In this document: one piece after another, positions 17,288-24,427 of the stretch | How the letters are laid out: each line of letters starts with the position of its first letter | Numbering within the stretch: the first letter of the stretch is position 1 | The notes under the pieces: generated by a model | The model's database searches: none | What the model saw: only the letters and a program-made list of their open reading frames with translations | Told to the model about the DNA's origin: nothing | Made by a program: the position numbers and the translations under genes | NCBI GenBank assembly: GCA_013204025.1 | Contig: JABMOW010000131.1 | Span: 1-58,859 of the forward strand | Length of the DNA: 58,859 bases | Origin: Fidelibacterota bacterium | Lineage (GTDB): Bacteria > Fidelibacterota > Marinisomatia > SCGC-AAA003-L08 > JACNLC01 | Reading direction: 5' to 3'

Positions 17288-17328
17288 TAAAAAAAGCCTT
17301 CCCCCCATCAGAAGAAAAGGCTTTTTAT
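17288..17328 (-). terminator. Intrinsic terminator between the hydroxyacyl-CoA and acyl-CoA dehydrogenase genes
   Basis: AAAAAGCCTT (17291-17300) and AAGGCTTTTT (17317-17326) form a stem; on the minus strand it is followed by about seven U. It is nearly symmetrical and could work in either direction. It lies 150 bases after the hbd-like stop and 85 bases before the acyl-CoA dehydrogenase start, downstream of a promoter-like sequence at 17366. It may therefore end the first transcript or act as an attenuator for the second. Confidence 0.75.
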
Positions 17329-17365
17329 ATCTTATTTCATGTCATAATTCTTTCCATAAAGCGCA

Positions 17366-17398
17366 CAAATTTACGACGTTCAAACTGCATCTTCCAAT
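17366..17398 (-). promoter_or_regulatory. FCB-type promoter-like sequence before the acyl-CoA dehydrogenase gene
   Basis: On the minus strand: ATTG (17398-17395), 21 bases, TAAATTTG (17373-17366). This fits the Bacteroidota -33/-7 consensus TTTG-N19..21-TAnnTTTG with one change. The -7 box and the following bases (CGTAAATTTGTGCGC) closely match those upstream of phoH. Transcription from here would run into the terminator at 17326-17291 before reaching the gene. Confidence 0.4.
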
Positions 17399-17478
17399 TT
17401 GGAGTTGCTTGTCTGAAAATACAATTTGATTGTGAATTAAACGGGAAGATTGTGGTGATTTTGACAATGGAATTTCCC

Positions 17479-18321
17479 TTAATAAATATAAAATCCTCTG
17501 CCCGTTTTTCTGCCCAGTGCGCCTGCATCCACCATCTTTTTTAATAATGGGCACGGACGGTATTTGCTGTCGCCGAGGTCTTTGTGTAAGACTTCCATAA
17601 TGGCCAGACATACGTCCAGACCGATGAGGTCTGCCAGAGCGAGTGGTCCCATGGGGTGTGCCATTCCCAGTTTCATGATATCATCTATGGCTTCTTTCGT
17701 AGCAACACCTTCCATGAGTGCGTAAATAGCTTCATTAATCATGGGCATAAGGATTCTATTTGCTACAAACCCGGGGTAGTCATTGCATTCTACGGGGGTC
17801 TTCCCAAGCGATTGACAAATGGCGTTGACCTCTTCGGTAGTCCTGTCGTCTGTCAGATATCCGCGGATGATCTCCACCAACTTCATCATGGGTACCGGAT
17901 TCATAAAGTGCATTCCGATGATTTTTTCAGGACGAGTGGTCACAGCAGCTATACGTGTGATAGAAATGGATGATGTATTCGTCGCCAAAATCGTTTCAGG
18001 TGCACAGATTTCATCCAACTTTTTGAAGAGATTCGATTTGATATCGAAATTCTCGCTGGCGGCTTCTACCACTAACGCGGCGACTGATAGATCCTCGATA
18101 TTTAGACTGGTGGTGATCCGGCTAAGTGTGTTGGATTTATCCGCTTCGGTGATCCTTTCTTTTGCCACCTGTCGAGACAGGTTTTTCCCTATTTGTCCCA
18201 ATCCGCGATCGAGAAATTCTTGTTTAATATCCACCAATATGACGTTATACTCTGACATTGCACAAACATGAGCGATTCCGTTTCCCATGGTCCCTGCACC
18301 GATAATTCCGATTGTTTTCAT
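17479..18321 (-). CDS. 3-hydroxybutyryl-CoA (3-hydroxyacyl-CoA) dehydrogenase
   Basis: 280 residues, the length of clostridial Hbd. NAD-binding '[18 protein letters not shown]' at the start; '[10 protein letters not shown]'; '[12 protein letters not shown]'; catalytic His in '[18 protein letters not shown]'; '[18 protein letters not shown]' and '[12 protein letters not shown]' in the dimer domain. It interconverts acetoacetyl-CoA and 3-hydroxybutyryl-CoA. With the acyl-CoA dehydrogenase and the thiolase encoded nearby it gives three of the four steps of C4 beta-oxidation or its reverse; no enoyl-CoA hydratase is in the window. Confidence 0.94.
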   Translation of the reverse strand: MKTIGIIGAGTMGNGIAHVCAMSEYNVILVDIKQEFLDRGLGQIGKNLSRQVAKERITEADKSNTLSRITTSLNIEDLSVAALVVEAASENFDIKSNLFKKLDEICAPETILATNTSSISITRIAAVTTRPEKIIGMHFMNPVPMMKLVEIIRGYLTDDRTTEEVNAICQSLGKTPVECNDYPGFVANRILMPMINEAIYALMEGVATKEAIDDIMKLGMAHPMGPLALADLIGLDVCLAIMEVLHKDLGDSKYRPCPLLKKMVDAGALGRKTGRGFYIY

Positions 18322-18407
18322 ATTTTAGTCCAATTCTTCTATTTAATTAATCGATTTTCTATCTTTTAAAAATCTTATTTTTTAATTTTGAGACCTGTGT
18401 ACATTTA

Positions 18408-18442
18408 GTAGCAGGAGCAATGGCAGTGGCGGGAGTAGCAGG
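18408..18442. repeat. Low-complexity GCAG-type repeat, left of the four-helix gene
   Basis: Imperfect repeats of GCAG/GGCAGTGGC units (GTAGCAGGAGCAATGGCAGTGGCGGGAGTAGCAGG). The same kind of sequence, in inverted orientation and longer, lies on the other side of the four-helix-bundle gene at 18990-19170. No coding sense seen. Confidence 0.6.
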
Positions 18443-18539
18443 ATTTGAGATTACCATGTGATGCAATTTAACCAAGCCTATTGTAAGATCCACGCTAAGA
18501 TTTTTTTTGAGAATTTGGTGATCATATTTCTAAAAAGAT

Positions 18540-18932
18540 TTAAACATCGTCTTGTGAACCAACTTTCGGTAGAAATTTTTCTGGATATTTCACCATATTC
18601 CCAAGCATTTTCCCAATTTCAGCGCATGATTGTTTCCATGATTGATAAGTATCTGAAGGGATGTAGCCACAGTCATGTGCGAATTCTATCCATACTAAAG
18701 TTTCACTGCATTCTCCATCGGCTGTAGAAACTTTTGATACAAAGTGTTTGGGATACATTCGTTTTCGATAACTTTCTGCAATATTAGCACACACTGAGCG
18801 GGATGATCGTCGAATTTGATCAGTTAAAGAATAAATCTCTTCTTTTGGGAATGTTTTCGAGACTTTAAAAATATCCATCGCCAATTGATATGCCATCTTA
18901 TATACAGTTAAATCCTGAAAACTCCCGCTCAT
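18540..18932 (-). CDS. Four-helix-bundle protein of the S23/23S rRNA intervening-sequence family
   Basis: 130 residues. 'FQDLTVYKMAYQLAMDIFK', 'TFPKEEIYSLTDQIRRSSRS' and 'VCANIAESYRKR' are hallmark segments of the S23 (TIGR02436) family. Such proteins were first found encoded in intervening sequences of 23S rRNA in Leptospira and Coxiella, and free-standing copies are scattered in FCB genomes. The function is unknown; the basic surface suggests nucleic-acid or protein binding. It interrupts the otherwise metabolic gene order between hbd and thiolase and is flanked by inverted low-complexity repeats, which suggests it arrived as a mobile unit. Confidence 0.9.
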   Translation of the reverse strand: MSGSFQDLTVYKMAYQLAMDIFKVSKTFPKEEIYSLTDQIRRSSRSVCANIAESYRKRMYPKHFVSKVSTADGECSETLVWIEFAHDCGYIPSDTYQSWKQSCAEIGKMLGNMVKYPEKFLPKVGSQDDV

Positions 18933-18989
18933 CCTATATCCAAACTAAATTTTGTTTTCCATAATTCAAATTCATGTTCCCATTATTTC

Positions 18990-19170
18990 TACCACCACCT
19001 GCTATTGTTTCCGCCACTGCTATTGTTTCTGCCACAGGCACTGCTTCTCCCAACTCATTTTACTGCAACTGCTACTTCTTGTTGACTTTAATCGCTACTG
19101 CAACTGCCATCTGCTTACTGCCACTGCTCCCACCAGAATCCATCTCCTGCCAACTGCCACTGCTACTTCC
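18990..19170. repeat. Low-complexity GCCACTGCTA-type repeat, right of the four-helix gene
   Basis: About 180 bases of imperfect repeats built from CTGC, GCCACTGC and CAACTGC units. A clear tandem pair is CTGCTATTGTTTCCGCCA (18999-19016) and CTGCTATTGTTTCTGCCA (19017-19034). Read on the minus strand it becomes GCAGTGGCAGTAGC-like, i.e. inverted relative to 18408-18442. It abuts the thiolase stop codon. Open frames here are low-complexity and not believed to be genes. Confidence 0.7.
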
Positions 19171-19174
19171 AAAG

Positions 19175-20356
19175 TTACATCTTCTCTACAATCACTGCCG
19201 ACGCTTCCCCACCGCCAATACAGATGGATACCATTCCGTACCGGGCATTTTTCTGATTCATGGCATTTAGAAGGGTTGCCATTATGCGAGCACCTGACGC
19301 TCCGATAGGATGACCCAGCGACACAGCACCTCCATTGACGTTCACTTTTTCAGGATCCAAGTCAAATTCTCTGATGGCTGCCATTGTCACTACTGAAAAT
19401 GCTTCGTTGATCTCGAACAGATCAATTTGATCAATCGTCATATTCGCTTTCGCCAGTGCTTTTTTCATGGCAATCGAAGGAGCGGTGGTGAACCATTCAG
19501 GTGCGTGTGCACCCGATGCATGAGCAAGTATTCTGGCTATCGGTTTGACGCCAAGTTCACTTACCTTATCTGCAGACATGATCACACATGCCGCAGCGCC
19601 ATCGTTGATCTTGCTGGCATTAGCAGCGGTAACCGTACCTTCTTTGTCGAAGGCTGGACGTAATTTTCTCATTTTGTCAAACTGAACTCTACGGGGTTCA
19701 TCATCCTTGTCCACAATAACGGGGTCACCTTTTCGCTGTGGAACTTCAACCGCAATAATTTCATCGGCAAATAATCCTTCTGCCTGTGCCCACTGCGCCC
19801 GTTTATAAGACCGTTCCGCAAAGTTATCTTGATCCTCACGGGTAAAATGGAATTCCTTCGCACACAATTCTGCACAGTTGCCCATGTGAACATCATTGTA
19901 CACATCCCACAAACCATCTTTGATCACACTATCTGTCAGTTGTCCGTGACCCAGCCGATAACCATCACGAGCGTTGGGCAGAAGGTATGGTGCCTGGGAC
20001 ATATTTTCCATACCACCGGCAACGATGATGTCCGCATCCCCATTGTTGATGGCTTGATCTGCCAGCATGATGGCTTTGAGTCCAGACCCACACATTTTGT
20101 TGATGGTGAGACATTCAACGGAATTGGGCAATCCAGCTACAAGCGCTGCTTGCCGTGCGGGTGCCTGACCAAGTCCAGCTGGAAGTACGCAACCCATAAT
20201 GACTTCATTTACTTGATGGGGGGAGATTCCTGCACGGATAATCGCTTCTTTGACTACGACAGCACCCAACTTGGGAGCGGGTACCGAGCTTAGGCTTCCC
20301 TGAAATGCGCCAATGGGTGTGCGCACACCGGATACAATAAATACATCTTTTTTCAT
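19175..20356 (-). CDS. Acetyl-CoA acetyltransferase (thiolase)
   Basis: 393 residues, the biosynthetic thiolase length. Active-site Cys89 in 'INKMCGSGLKAI', His349 in 'SLGHPIGASGAR' and Cys379 in 'SICIGGGEAS' are all present. It joins two acetyl-CoA into acetoacetyl-CoA, or the reverse. It follows phoH by 9 bases on the same strand, so phoH and thiolase are probably one transcript. With the hydroxyacyl-CoA and acyl-CoA dehydrogenases it forms a short-chain acyl-CoA set, split by the four-helix insertion. Confidence 0.95.
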   Translation of the reverse strand: MKKDVFIVSGVRTPIGAFQGSLSSVPAPKLGAVVVKEAIIRAGISPHQVNEVIMGCVLPAGLGQAPARQAALVAGLPNSVECLTINKMCGSGLKAIMLADQAINNGDADIIVAGGMENMSQAPYLLPNARDGYRLGHGQLTDSVIKDGLWDVYNDVHMGNCAELCAKEFHFTREDQDNFAERSYKRAQWAQAEGLFADEIIAVEVPQRKGDPVIVDKDDEPRRVQFDKMRKLRPAFDKEGTVTAANASKINDGAAACVIMSADKVSELGVKPIARILAHASGAHAPEWFTTAPSIAMKKALAKANMTIDQIDLFEINEAFSVVTMAAIREFDLDPEKVNVNGGAVSLGHPIGASGARIMATLLNAMNQKNARYGMVSICIGGGEASAVIVEKM

Positions 20357-20365
20357 GATTAACTC

Positions 20366-21313
20366 TTATTCTTTATCGCCGTTTGAGTAGGCTTTGATAA
20401 TATCTTTTACTAATTTGTGCCTCACTACATCTTCCTCATGGAAGTACACAAAGGCAATACCGTCAACAGTACGAAGTACCCTAGACGCATCTATCAATCC
20501 GGATAATTCATCCCTCGGCAGATCAATCTGCGTAATATCGCCGGTGACAATGGCTTTGGATGTAACCCCGAGTCGTGTGAGGAACATCTTCATCTGCATT
20601 CGGGTACAGTTTTGAGCTTCATCCAATATCATGAACGCATTGTGGAGGGTTCGTCCCCGCATATACGCCAATGGCGCTACTTCGATCACCCGTTGATCCA
20701 GAAAACTTTTTAACTTATCCGCCGGAAGCATTTCATTCAATGCATCGTATAGCGGTGTTAAGTAAGGATCCACCTTTTCTTTCAGATCACCCGGTAGGAA
20801 TCCCAGCCGTTCCCCAGCTTCCACAGCCGGTCGGGTAATGATGATCCGTTGAACTTCGCGGTTTTTCAGGGATGCCACCGCACTGGCCACCGCCTGATAG
20901 GTTTTACCTGTCCCGGCGGGTCCGATGGCGAACACAATATCATTTTCCTGCACCAGTTGATGATACCGGAGTTGTCCCGGTGTGCGAGGCTTCACTGCTC
21001 CTTTATGAGTGAACAGAATCACGGGTTTGTCACCGTTAGTGTGCAACGGATCACCCGGTTCTGTGGGTCCCAAATTTACTAGCACATTTACATCATCGGA
21101 ATTTACAAATCCTTTCTGATTTACGGTCACCACCATATCCTGTAAAATATCACTTAAGCGGGTAACCTCTGATGCATCGCCATCCAGCATAACATCTGTA
21201 CCTCGGACGACAATTTTAACGGGAAATTTAGATTCCAACAGTTTGATATTATCGTCGTTGGGTCCCAAAATTGATAGAGAGTCTATGCCGGCAAAACTAA
21301 TTTTCTTTTTCAA
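20366..21313 (-). CDS. phoH: PhoH-family ATPase/RNA helicase-like protein
   Basis: 315 residues, the usual PhoH-like length. N-terminal KH-like region (about 20-75), then a P-loop domain with Walker A 'GPAGTGKT' (131-138), 'RPAVEAGERLGFLPGDL' and Walker B 'AFMILDEAQN'. The family is tied to RNA metabolism and often sits by ybeY; here ybeY is not adjacent and thiolase follows. A good FCB-type promoter lies upstream (21426-21457). Confidence 0.93.
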   Translation of the reverse strand: MKKKISFAGIDSLSILGPNDDNIKLLESKFPVKIVVRGTDVMLDGDASEVTRLSDILQDMVVTVNQKGFVNSDDVNVLVNLGPTEPGDPLHTNGDKPVILFTHKGAVKPRTPGQLRYHQLVQENDIVFAIGPAGTGKTYQAVASAVASLKNREVQRIIITRPAVEAGERLGFLPGDLKEKVDPYLTPLYDALNEMLPADKLKSFLDQRVIEVAPLAYMRGRTLHNAFMILDEAQNCTRMQMKMFLTRLGVTSKAIVTGDITQIDLPRDELSGLIDASRVLRTVDGIAFVYFHEEDVVRHKLVKDIIKAYSNGDKE

Positions 21314-21763
21314 TAAATTCCTTTTTGTGGGATATAATTCTTGTTTTTAGATGTGTCCAACCGTTCGAGATCATCGATTCACGAACGCTCATTTTTGAGT
21401 AAAATAATATTGTTCATCAGGCGTGCAAATTTACGGATGAACCCTCATTGATTCAAAAAAGAGGAAATGAGATTCTTAAATTAAGAAGTACGAAGTTGAC
21501 ACACAAGCTGGCGTCATAAGATGATTTTAAACTGCTCTTTTTTCTTACCTGATTTTTTGATCGCCATACGGCCAAGCCTTGTAGAAGGATAGGGGCTCAT
21601 ATTGTTGATTTGGCGAAAGACTAATTTTTCGTGAATGCTATCTTTCAGTTAATGATGAATCCGTAAATTATTTTCCACTTCCGGATAAAAACTAATATTG
21701 ATAAATTAGTGAAATGTAGGTGCATAACTCACTCCTTGGATTCAAGTTGTAACTGCATTATAC
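21314..21763. other. Intergenic region upstream of phoH
   Basis: About 450 bases with no gene seen. It holds the phoH promoter candidate. A further inverted pair, AATTTACGGAT near 21429-21438 and ATCCGTAAATT near 21659-21669, spans about 220 bases; because one arm overlaps the -7 box it may be coincidental. No tRNA-like structure. Confidence 0.4.
21426..21457 (-). promoter_or_regulatory. FCB-type promoter of phoH-thiolase
   Basis: On the minus strand: TTTG (21457-21454), exactly 20 bases, TAAATTTG (21433-21426). This is a full match to the Bacteroidota consensus TTTG-N19..21-TAnnTTTG. Start of transcription would be near 21419, giving a leader of about 105 bases before the phoH ATG. No classical -35/-10 is needed. 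Confidence 0.6.
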
Positions 21764-22834
21764 TTAATATCCTTTTTTATAAATATTACCACTCGGTGAA
21801 ATCCCAAACAAATAAGTTTCTGGTCTATCATAATTACTTAAATATAATTTAATTGGAAACGGTTTGTCATAATAGATCGAATCACTAATTGATATTCTAC
21901 TTACATTGTCGACAGTCTTTACTATCTCACCATTGGTATTTATTCTTACTTGATAAATTGTGTCGGTATTATCAGCTGCAACTAGCACGACAGCATCACT
22001 TTGGTCTTCAAATACCTCAAGCTGAATAGTAGTCTGCTCTTGTCCCGAATATTGATAATTGTGACGTCGTAAAGATTTATTTTGATAAATTGATTGAGAG
22101 TTTTCGGCAATCTGAATTTCATTTACAGAAATAATATTAGACGTTTGAGCATCGAATAAAGTGTACTTAATCTTGTCTTGTCTAAGTTTGCTTATTTCAC
22201 GTCCGTTTGAGTCTAATATTAAACCAGAAGGATGCGCAACTAATATTATATAGTTGTTGTCTAAACTAACCATCGTTTTCATTCTACCACCAAATACACG
22301 ACCCAAAGAATGATCACCTATATTGATTTCAGTTCTGGAGATATTTCCATTAATATCAATTTTTACATATTCTCTTAAGTGGTATGATGTATTTTTTTGT
22401 ATTGTGCTTGTAAACATATGGATATTACCTGTTTTATCAAGGTAATGGCGAATAATCCCCTCATGCAGATCAGAAATATGATATATTTCATTTCCAGAAT
22501 TATTGTATTTTATAAAACCTTTGCTATTTGCTTTTAAATAATATATAATAATATTGCCACTGTAATCTGAATATATTTCTGCTCTTGTTACAAATTTTGC
22601 TACCAAAGTCTCAAACATTACCATTCCATTAGTGGTGATTTTCCTGTAATATAGCTCTCCCTTGTTCGAATAGTAATCTGTCCCTGTAGAAACAATGTTA
22701 TTTAAACTATTGGAGTCAATTACCCAGTCATTTATATGTTCAATTTTACCTTTGTAATAATTTTCAATGTTTTCTGTTTCAATCATATATACCATTGAAA
22801 AAAATAATTGAAGTATAATAATTGATTTTATCAT
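21764..22834 (-). CDS. Uncharacterised secreted protein
   Basis: 356 residues. A signal peptide (about 1-17, 'MIKSIIILQLFFSMVYM') is followed by a long beta-rich region with many alternating hydrophobic strands and recurring 'xxxDxNGxI' turns ('VKIDINGNIS', 'YLDKTGNIHMF', 'ISPSGNIYKKG'). The pattern suggests a WD-like or NHL-like beta-propeller of about six blades, but I cannot assign a family. AT-rich, on its own, with about 90 bases to the next minus-strand gene. No catalytic motif seen. Confidence 0.6.
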   Translation of the reverse strand: MIKSIIILQLFFSMVYMIETENIENYYKGKIEHINDWVIDSNSLNNIVSTGTDYYSNKGELYYRKITTNGMVMFETLVAKFVTRAEIYSDYSGNIIIYYLKANSKGFIKYNNSGNEIYHISDLHEGIIRHYLDKTGNIHMFTSTIQKNTSYHLREYVKIDINGNISRTEINIGDHSLGRVFGGRMKTMVSLDNNYIILVAHPSGLILDSNGREISKLRQDKIKYTLFDAQTSNIISVNEIQIAENSQSIYQNKSLRRHNYQYSGQEQTTIQLEVFEDQSDAVVLVAADNTDTIYQVRINTNGEIVKTVDNVSRISISDSIYYDKPFPIKLYLSNYDRPETYLFGISPSGNIYKKGY

Positions 22835-22923
22835 ATTTTAGTCATTTCATTCATGTCGTTCTATATTAAAGTTTTTTTTGAAAGTTTTGGTTATTGGCGT
22901 TACACAATCCTTATGTCTTCATA

Positions 22924-23370
22924 TCACCTCCGCATATCATCTCTCACTTGTAATGTGTAACAGAATCTCCCAGTCATATGTCTCCAGTCAATCGCCCCTG
23001 GTCGAAGATCTTGTGGTGTGAGGTCATTAGACTCAAATGAATTAGTTAGAAAAATTGCACATAATTTATAAGTGGTGGAATCTACCTTCGAGTAGGACGT
23101 CGTGCCCTGAACTTCAGAATCATCCTGTAAAAATCTAGGTCCGGATTCTTTTACCAATGTTATTAAATCTGGCGGAAGGACGTTGTTGGATAACCAATAC
23201 CGATCTACAGTAATTTGAATCAATCTCAGCTCATGCACCGTATCTCTATCAATTTTTTTGTTACGGATTTCACTGGGGGATTCAATAATGATAATCCCGA
23301 TGATCATGACAGTAATCACCGCCAAAACTGAGAGTCCGAAAATAATTTTCCCTACCGTTGGTTTCATCAT
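22924..23370 (-). CDS. Small membrane-anchored protein encoded with a DUF5671 protein
   Basis: 148 residues. One N-terminal membrane helix (about 9-29) then a soluble domain with 'RDTVHELRLIQITVDRYW' and two Cys. The helix plus 'R..L..IQ..VDRYWLSNNVLPPDL' loosely recalls pseudopilin-like proteins in which a short protein domain follows a long N-terminal helix ('NxxLPxxL'), but the processing site is absent. The start overlaps the stop of the upstream DUF5671-type gene by 4 bases, so the two products are made together and probably interact in the membrane. Confidence 0.65.
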   Translation of the reverse strand: MMKPTVGKIIFGLSVLAVITVMIIGIIIIESPSEIRNKKIDRDTVHELRLIQITVDRYWLSNNVLPPDLITLVKESGPRFLQDDSEVQGTTSYSKVDSTTYKLCAIFLTNSFESNDLTPQDLRPGAIDWRHMTGRFCYTLQVRDDMRR

Positions 23371-24026
23371 TCGGTGAATTCATCCCGGTTTAAATCCCAG
23401 AGGTAGTACCCAAAGATGGTCCCGGATATTATCCCCACCGTCAGGATCTTTAAAATGAACTCGACTGTCATATCACCACTGAGGAATCTGAATACCAGAG
23501 TGGTTAAATCCCCGATGACAAACCCTGCTGCAATGAATAGGGTGATGTAGGTCAACCATTTCCGGATCTTCGAGCTTCGGTTACTGGGATCAGCTTTAAC
23601 CCGTCGATGAATTAGCCAGGTGAATAAGACATAGATGGGGAAAGCGATGATGGTCAAAGCCAGAGACATTCTAATTCCAGTGGTGGAAAAATGCCTCATA
23701 CCGGATCTTCCATATTGAGGAAAAACTCTGTCAATGTACTCTATGATGAGATTTCCCACTGATATAGCAGAAATGATCAGCGTGGTAAATAATACCAGAT
23801 AAAGGAAAGTTTCTTTAGCGGAGGTGTATGCTGCCGGTTTCGGGACTGGAATGGGGAAGTCTACTTCTGCATAGACATTGACAGCCTTTTTAATTTGATC
23901 GTCGGGCCATTGAGCCTTTTTCAACACATCCTCAACGTCCTGTCGGGATTGTCCATTTACCAAAGCCTGGTGAACAAATTGTTTGAGGTCCTCATTTACA
24001 TTTGACACGGTTGATCTCCTTTCCAT
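23367..24026 (-). CDS. DUF5671-like integral membrane protein
   Basis: 219 residues. A soluble N-terminal segment (about 6-50, 'DLKQFVHQALVNGQSRQDVE') resembles a short helical domain that lets a protein bind partners. Four hydrophobic segments follow, with 'AKETFLYLVLFTTLIISAIS' at the first, matching the DUF5671 pattern. Function unknown. It leads a two-gene unit with the small membrane-anchored protein (4-base overlap). The first codon may be the ATG at 24026 or a later one, since 'MERRSTVSNVNE' is not conserved in any way I can check. Confidence 0.7.
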   Translation of the reverse strand: MERRSTVSNVNEDLKQFVHQALVNGQSRQDVEDVLKKAQWPDDQIKKAVNVYAEVDFPIPVPKPAAYTSAKETFLYLVLFTTLIISAISVGNLIIEYIDRVFPQYGRSGMRHFSTTGIRMSLALTIIAFPIYVLFTWLIHRRVKADPSNRSSKIRKWLTYITLFIAAGFVIGDLTTLVFRFLSGDMTVEFILKILTVGIISGTIFGYYLWDLNRDEFTE

Positions 24027-24427
24027 TAGGTCGATTCCGTTATATCAAAAATATAATAATTGATTGGGTTTAAATATAAATAAATATTTTCGATCGAATT
24101 GCAGAAAATTTTACGATCAAAACATCGCACTATCCCGAAATGATGATAAACTTAGCGAATTGTGAAACAGGCAAAACTATCTTAATCCATCATTTCTGGT
24201 CCTCTAATTGCTCAAATTTTTCTCAACTCATGGGTGGTGCCCTTCGACAGGATCAGAAACCGAATATCGAACCATGTTGGTGAGCTTGTCGAACTACAAC
24301 GCTTAAACTCTTTTCGTGCTCATTCGTAAAATCCGTGGTAAAATATCCCCTGAATCAGTAGGCAGAAGAACAGTGCATTGATTAAATTTCCAAGACTATA
24401 ACAACTTTATTTTTAAGGAAATCCGTC
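24027..24427. other. Intergenic region with a REP-like element, upstream of the giant Cys-rich gene
   Basis: About 400 bases between divergent genes. It contains the REP-like inverted pair at 24241-24293 and, just before the giant gene, AAGGAA about 8 bases from the ATG. No other gene or structure supported. Confidence 0.45.
24241..24300. repeat. REP-like inverted pair
   Basis: TTCGACAGGATCA (24243-24255) and TGAGCTTGTCGAA (24281-24293) are inverted copies with 11 of 13 bases paired, so the RNA or single strand could fold back. The right arm with its flank, GGTGAGCTTGTCGAAC-ACAAC, recurs near-identically at 56217-56237. Such TTCGACAAGCTCA sequences are widespread intergenic repeats in bacteria. 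Confidence 0.6.

Noticed and set aside
18952-19308. Plus-strand open frames in the CTGC repeat tract
   Set aside because: Low-complexity Cys/His/Leu/Thr translation of a repeat; runs into the thiolase gene on the other strand.
21360-21395. GTTCGAGATCATCGATTCACGAACG, examined as a tRNA arm or operator
   Set aside because: No acceptor, D or anticodon stems around it; imperfect palindrome with no supported role.
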